Below, in pieces: positions 60,534 to 64,000 of a DNA stretch of 64,000 nucleotides. The notes below the pieces were generated by a model. The model did not search any database and was not told the DNA's origin. It was given only the letters and a program-made list of their open reading frames with translations. The stretch is from positions 2,790,001 through 2,854,000 of the forward strand of contig NZ_JADOTX010000001.1 of NCBI RefSeq assembly GCF_015751765.1, in the 5' to 3' direction. This stretch comes from Micromonospora ureilytica (GTDB taxonomy: Bacteria; Actinomycetota; Actinomycetes; Mycobacteriales; Micromonosporaceae). The position numbers were made by a program, and so were the translations under genes. The number at the start of each line of letters is the position of its first letter. Within the stretch, counting starts at the first letter, position 1.

Positions 60534-61493
60534 ATGGATGCGCTCGCGGGGCTGCTGGACGGGCCGAGGGCGCGCGGCGCGTTCCTGATTCGGTCGGTGT
60601 TCGACCCGCCCTGGTCGGTACGGATCCAGGATCGCGCGCCCCTCACCCTGGTCACCATGCTGCGCGGTACGGCGTGGGTGGTGCCGGACCGCGGTGCTCC
60701 GGTGCCGCTACGCCCCGGCGATGTCGCGATCATCCGCGGCCCGGAGCCGTACACGATCGCCGACGACCCGGCCACGGCCCCGCAGGCAGTGATCCATCCC
60801 GGTGAGCACAGCACCACGCCCACCGGGGACGAGTTGTGCGAAGTGATGGACCTGGGTATCCGGACTTGGGGCGAACGCGCTGACGGGAAGGCGGTGCTGC
60901 TCAGTGGCACGTACCAGTTGCAGGGCGAGGTCAGCCAACGGCTGCTGAGGGTCCTGCCCCATCTCCTGGTGCTGCCGGCCGGAGCACTGGACAGCCCGCT
61001 CATCCCGTTGCTCGGCGACGAGATGACCAAGGACGAGCCGGGGCAGGATGTGGTCCTGGACCGGCTGCTCGACCTACTGCTCATCGCCGTACTTCGGGCC
61101 TGGTTCTCCCGGCCGGAGGCGGCGGCGCCCGCCTGGTACCGAGCGCACGGCGATCCGGTGGTCGGCAGGGCGTTGCGACTGCTGCATGACCACCCGGCAA
61201 AGCCCTGGACGGTGGCCACCCTGGCGGCCGGCAGCGGTATCTCGCGGGCGGTGCTGGCCCGCCGGTTCACCGAACTGGTCGGCGAGCCTCCGATGGCGTA
61301 CCTCACCAACTGGCGGCTCGCGCTGGCCGCCGACCTGTTGCGCGAACCGGACGCCACCGTCGGCGCGGTGGCCCGCCAGGTCGGCTACGGCAGCTCATTC
61401 GCACTCAGCGCGGCCTTCAAACGGGTACGCGGTCTCAGCCCGGCCGAACACCGGCAGGCCATCAGGTCGCCCGACCTCACTCCACTGGGATGA
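60534..61493 (+). CDS. AraC-family regulator with cupin-type sensor domain
   Basis: A 319-residue activator. The N-terminal half is the AraC-associated cupin_6-like domain (SVRIQDRAPLTLVTMLRGTA, LRPGDVAIIRGPEPY). The C-terminus carries two HTHs (WTVATLAAGSGISRAVLARR; VGAVARQVGYGSSFALSAAF). Divergent from the NmrA/DUF1772 pair, with starts about 100 bases apart, so it probably activates or represses that pair. This regulator/target arrangement is frequent in actinobacteria. Confidence 0.87.
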   Translation: MDALAGLLDGPRARGAFLIRSVFDPPWSVRIQDRAPLTLVTMLRGTAWVVPDRGAPVPLRPGDVAIIRGPEPYTIADDPATAPQAVIHPGEHSTTPTGDELCEVMDLGIRTWGERADGKAVLLSGTYQLQGEVSQRLLRVLPHLLVLPAGALDSPLIPLLGDEMTKDEPGQDVVLDRLLDLLLIAVLRAWFSRPEAAAPAWYRAHGDPVVGRALRLLHDHPAKPWTVATLAAGSGISRAVLARRFTELVGEPPMAYLTNWRLALAADLLREPDATVGAVARQVGYGSSFALSAAFKRVRGLSPAEHRQAIRSPDLTPLG

Positions 61494-61581
61494 CAGTGCC
61501 GAGGCTGGCCGTGGGCATCCGTTCCTCATCGTGGCCTGTCCTCCGGTCGAACTGTTGCTCGTGCCCCGCCTGGCAGTCGGG

Positions 61582-63708
61582 TCACCGCGCCGGATCGGCC
61601 GGGAGCCGATGCCTGCGGATCAGCCGCTGCCCGATGAAGGTTCGCCAGACCCGGTCCGCGACAGTCGGTTCGACGATCCAGAGCCGACGCTGCGCCTCGG
61701 CGAGGGTGAGCGGCGCGCTGAAGAGATCCAGGAACAGCCGGCTGCTGCGGTTGAGTGCGAACACCTGACCGTCGACCCGGCGGAACAGGTGCCGGTCCGC
61801 CGGCAGGTCGCCGGGGACGCCTTCCTGCTCGTCGGATCGGATTCGCCGGTACGCGTCCCAGACCTGCTCGTCGTCGCGATCCACGAAGGCGCCGTTGGCG
61901 AGGAACTCGGTCTGGTCGTCGGTGTCGTGGCGTACCCGGTCGTGGGCGAGGAGGCCGCGTACCGCGGTGCCGTACCGGTCGTGGTAGAAGAACGTGTGCG
62001 GGGTGTCGGTGGCGCCCAGCCACGGACGGTGGTAGTGCCCGGGGTTCAGGCCGGCCTTGGCCTGGGCGACCTCGGCCTGCGCGGCCTCGGTGACCGGCTC
62101 GTCGTACTTGAGCATCCGGACGATGTCCGATCCCTCCACCGGCCGCACGTTGGTGATGCCGAACCGGTCCGGCTCCTTGGCGACGATGGCGCCCGGCGTC
62201 AGCATGAAGTCGCCGAGCCCGCCGAGGGTCCACAGGTCCGGGTTGTCACGCAGGAAATTGACGCTGTCCAGTGCCTCTTCGCGGGTCTCGGTGGGGAAAC
62301 CAGTGAAGCCCATCATCTGCACACCAATGTTCGCCTTGGTCATCGCCATCATGGTGCGTCGTGCCTGCTCCGGCTTCGTACCCTTGTCGATCAGATCGAG
62401 GACGCGCTGGTTACCGGACTCGAAGCCGACTGAGATGGCCACGCAGCCGCTGCGCCTCAGCAAGTCGCAGCGCTCGTCCGACCAGTACTTCTCCAGCCGG
62501 ATCTCGGCACCCCAGCGGAAGTCCAGACCTCGCTCGACGACCTGCTCGGCGAAGCGCAGGATGGTCGCGGGAGCGAGCACATCGACCGAGAAGTAGATGA
62601 ACTTGGCGAACTTCGACAGTTCGGTGACGTCCGCGATCATGGTGCTCACCGTGTCCTGCCGCCATGGGCTGGTGGGACCGTCGGTGTTCAGTCCGTAGTC
62701 GCAGAACGTGCACTTGTTCCAGTAGCAGCCTCGGGTCGGCGAATAGTAGACGAACCGCTCCGGGCTGAGGTAGAGGTCCCAGGGCAGACCGGAGAAGTCC
62801 GGGACCGGCACCTGCGCCAGGCGTTCATAGCGCAGGGGCAGTTGACGCTGGCGGCCGTACTTGGGGTGCAGCCGGACGTTGGGGTGCCCGGCCGGCAGGG
62901 TGCCGGTCTGCACCGCGTCCAGGATCTCCGTGTACGCGCTTTCCCCCTCCCCGACCACTATCGCGTCGAAGTCGGCCAGCACCTGGAAGACGTACTCGGG
63001 TTTGCTGGCGCACTTCCAGACGTCGGAGATCTCCGTGCCACCTGCGATGAGGAAGACGTCCGGGCAGGCCTGCCGGACGAGTCGGGCGATCCAGAGCGCG
63101 AACGGCAGCTGCCACTGGTAGGTGGCGCTGATGCCGATCACCTGGTGCCCGCCAGCGGCCAGCCGCGGGATCAGCACGTCCTCGTAGTACGGCAGGAAGG
63201 GTCGGTTGAGCCGGGCGAGCAGCGCCTCGTCCGTCAGCGCGGCCACCGAGCCGATCGATATCATCGGCGGTGGGTGGAGCCGGAAGCCGGCGTGGAACTG
63301 CCCGGGGAACCCGACCGTGCCGAGGGCGTCCATCCAGGAGATCACGCCCTCGACGGCGTCCTGGTAGTGCCGGTAGTCGTAGAACAGGGTCGGATCCTGC
63401 AGCACCCCGATCGACCGGCGCAGCCGCTCCGGATCGGGGTCGGGCAGGCCGAGCTGGTTCGCCCGGGCCATCAGCGCGTCCGGGCCGCTGAGGTCGTCGA
63501 TCGAGAGCCGGGACAGCTCGCGCCGAAGCCAGTCGTGCGCCGACGGCGTGTACGAGTGGTGGAACGCCTCGATGTTGGCGTCGATGATCTCCGCCGGCTG
63601 GTGCCCCTGTGCCCGGGCGTACGAATCGAGGTAGTTCAGGGAGTGGTATCCCGAGGTGGGATCGGTCAGCGGGGGGTAGATCAGTGCTGCCTTCACCGTG
63701 CCGCTCAT
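61582..63708 (-). CDS. B12-binding-domain radical SAM enzyme with PqqD-like C-terminus
   Basis: A 708-residue enzyme. An N-terminal cobalamin-binding-like domain (about 130-270, ISIGSVAALTD and VIGISATYQWQLPFALWIAR, plus VFLIAGGTEISDVWKCA) is followed by a radical SAM core. The cluster cysteines are Cys328, Cys333 and Cys336 in RGCYWNKCTFCDY, a Cys-x4-Cys-x2-Cys spacing instead of the common x3/x2. The last ~80 residues (DGQVFALNRSSRLFLDLF, then LTLAEAQRRL) resemble a PqqD/RRE peptide-recognition domain. Such enzymes often methylate or otherwise modify peptides (RiPPs). Upstream lies the end of another minus-strand gene, 10 bases away, probably its operon partner; GGAGGAG precedes the ATG. 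Confidence 0.8.
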   Translation of the reverse strand: MSGTVKAALIYPPLTDPTSGYHSLNYLDSYARAQGHQPAEIIDANIEAFHHSYTPSAHDWLRRELSRLSIDDLSGPDALMARANQLGLPDPDPERLRRSIGVLQDPTLFYDYRHYQDAVEGVISWMDALGTVGFPGQFHAGFRLHPPPMISIGSVAALTDEALLARLNRPFLPYYEDVLIPRLAAGGHQVIGISATYQWQLPFALWIARLVRQACPDVFLIAGGTEISDVWKCASKPEYVFQVLADFDAIVVGEGESAYTEILDAVQTGTLPAGHPNVRLHPKYGRQRQLPLRYERLAQVPVPDFSGLPWDLYLSPERFVYYSPTRGCYWNKCTFCDYGLNTDGPTSPWRQDTVSTMIADVTELSKFAKFIYFSVDVLAPATILRFAEQVVERGLDFRWGAEIRLEKYWSDERCDLLRRSGCVAISVGFESGNQRVLDLIDKGTKPEQARRTMMAMTKANIGVQMMGFTGFPTETREEALDSVNFLRDNPDLWTLGGLGDFMLTPGAIVAKEPDRFGITNVRPVEGSDIVRMLKYDEPVTEAAQAEVAQAKAGLNPGHYHRPWLGATDTPHTFFYHDRYGTAVRGLLAHDRVRHDTDDQTEFLANGAFVDRDDEQVWDAYRRIRSDEQEGVPGDLPADRHLFRRVDGQVFALNRSSRLFLDLFSAPLTLAEAQRRLWIVEPTVADRVWRTFIGQRLIRRHRLPADPAR

Positions 63709-63718
63709 CGACTCCTCC

Positions 63719-64000
63719 TCAGCCGACCCGGGCCGCGGAACCGGCCAGGGTGTCCTGCGTGCGCATGCTCACCGCGGGCAGTCGCGGGGCACCGAACGCC
63801 TTGACGTACGCGACAAACGGTTCGGCGGCGTACCGGAACGCCGCAAGGTCGACGAAGCCCCGGTCCCACGCCGCCGCTTCCAGCCCGTCGGCGGCACAGC
63901 CCCACAGCCTCGCGAAGCACGCATCGACGATCTCGGTGCGGAAGTGCAGCCGAGCACCCGGGCGGCGACGCCCCGTCGTACGCGGGACGAGCGTCTCGTT
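63719..64000 (-). CDS. C-terminal 93 residues of a gene running off the window
   Basis: The frame is open to the right edge and ends with TGA at 63719-63721, ten bases before the radical SAM start, with the latter's GGAGGAG site directly after the stop. The visible part begins NETLVPRTTGRRRPGARLHF and contains DACFARLWGCAADGLEAAAW and AAFRYAAEPFVAYVKAFGAP. It is helical and alanine-rich, and no family is recognised from this piece. Tight spacing makes it a likely operon partner of the radical SAM enzyme. Confidence 0.65.
   Translation of the reverse strand, partial: NETLVPRTTGRRRPGARLHFRTEIVDACFARLWGCAADGLEAAAWDRGFVDLAAFRYAAEPFVAYVKAFGAPRLPAVSMRTQDTLAGSAARVG

Noticed and set aside
1..64000. 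tRNA, rRNA or CRISPR features
   Set aside because: No tRNA cloverleaf-like segment, rRNA core sequence or regularly spaced repeat array was noticed on reading; a covariance-model scan was not possible here.

Overview
The window looks like chromosomal DNA from a high-GC actinobacterium. Codon third positions are strongly G/C, GTG and TTG starts are common, and the regulators and sugar hydrolases are of actinobacterial types. The mix of CHAT/STAND protein, EspR-like regulator with IrrE peptidase, SigE-type sigma factor and large secreted glycosidases suggests a Micromonosporaceae-like soil organism; the family assignment is an inference. No rRNA, tRNA or CRISPR array was seen.

Layout. 1-6.1 kb: a GH67 alpha-glucuronidase (cut by the left edge) facing a Tat-exported GH95 alpha-L-fucosidase. 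6.5-10 kb: a membrane protein, a DUF3800-like protein, and an HTH regulator divergent from a DUF1330 gene. 10-11.75 kb: an IS605-type element with intact tnpB, a frameshifted tnpA and recognisable stem-loop ends. 11.9-17 kb: an alpha/beta hydrolase, small membrane proteins, a SigE-like sigma factor with a membrane-anchored HAF-repeat partner, and a secreted SMP-30 protein. 17-22 kb: a 1,360-residue CHAT protease-NB-ARC-TPR protein divergent from a two-gene unit (53-aa protein plus membrane protein). 22.3-25.5 kb: a tight four-gene operon of EspR-like regulator, IrrE peptidase, 7-TM protein and MpaB-family oxygenase.

25.6-32.3 kb: a LacI-controlled sugar ABC importer with a GH3 glycosidase. 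32.4-38.9 kb: GH15 enzyme, small secreted protein, HelR/HelD-like RNA polymerase-recycling ATPase, xylulokinase. 38.9-46.5 kb: three divergent regulator/target pairs (HTH/SDR, TetR/flavoprotein plus membrane protein, TetR/O-methyltransferase), each with readable operator-like repeats, and an LtrA protein. 46.8-53.3 kb: secreted PQQ-type sugar dehydrogenase behind a CebR-like box, X-Pro dipeptidyl-peptidase, TlpA-like lipoprotein with a partner lipoprotein, M6 metalloprotease. 53.5-59 kb: a DapA-family lyase divergent from a PucR/CdaR regulator, and a secreted GH43 enzyme. 59-64 kb: DUF1772 plus NmrA-like genes divergent from an AraC regulator, then a B12-binding radical SAM enzyme and the end of a gene that runs off the window.

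Together the sugar genes fit scavenging of hemicellulose and fucosylated glycans: secreted GH67, GH95 and GH43, import of oligosaccharides, cytoplasmic GH3 and xylulokinase. The parts most likely to hold undescribed biology are the CHAT-STAND locus with its small divergent partners, the adjoining EspR/IrrE/7-TM/oxygenase operon, and the radical SAM locus at the right edge.
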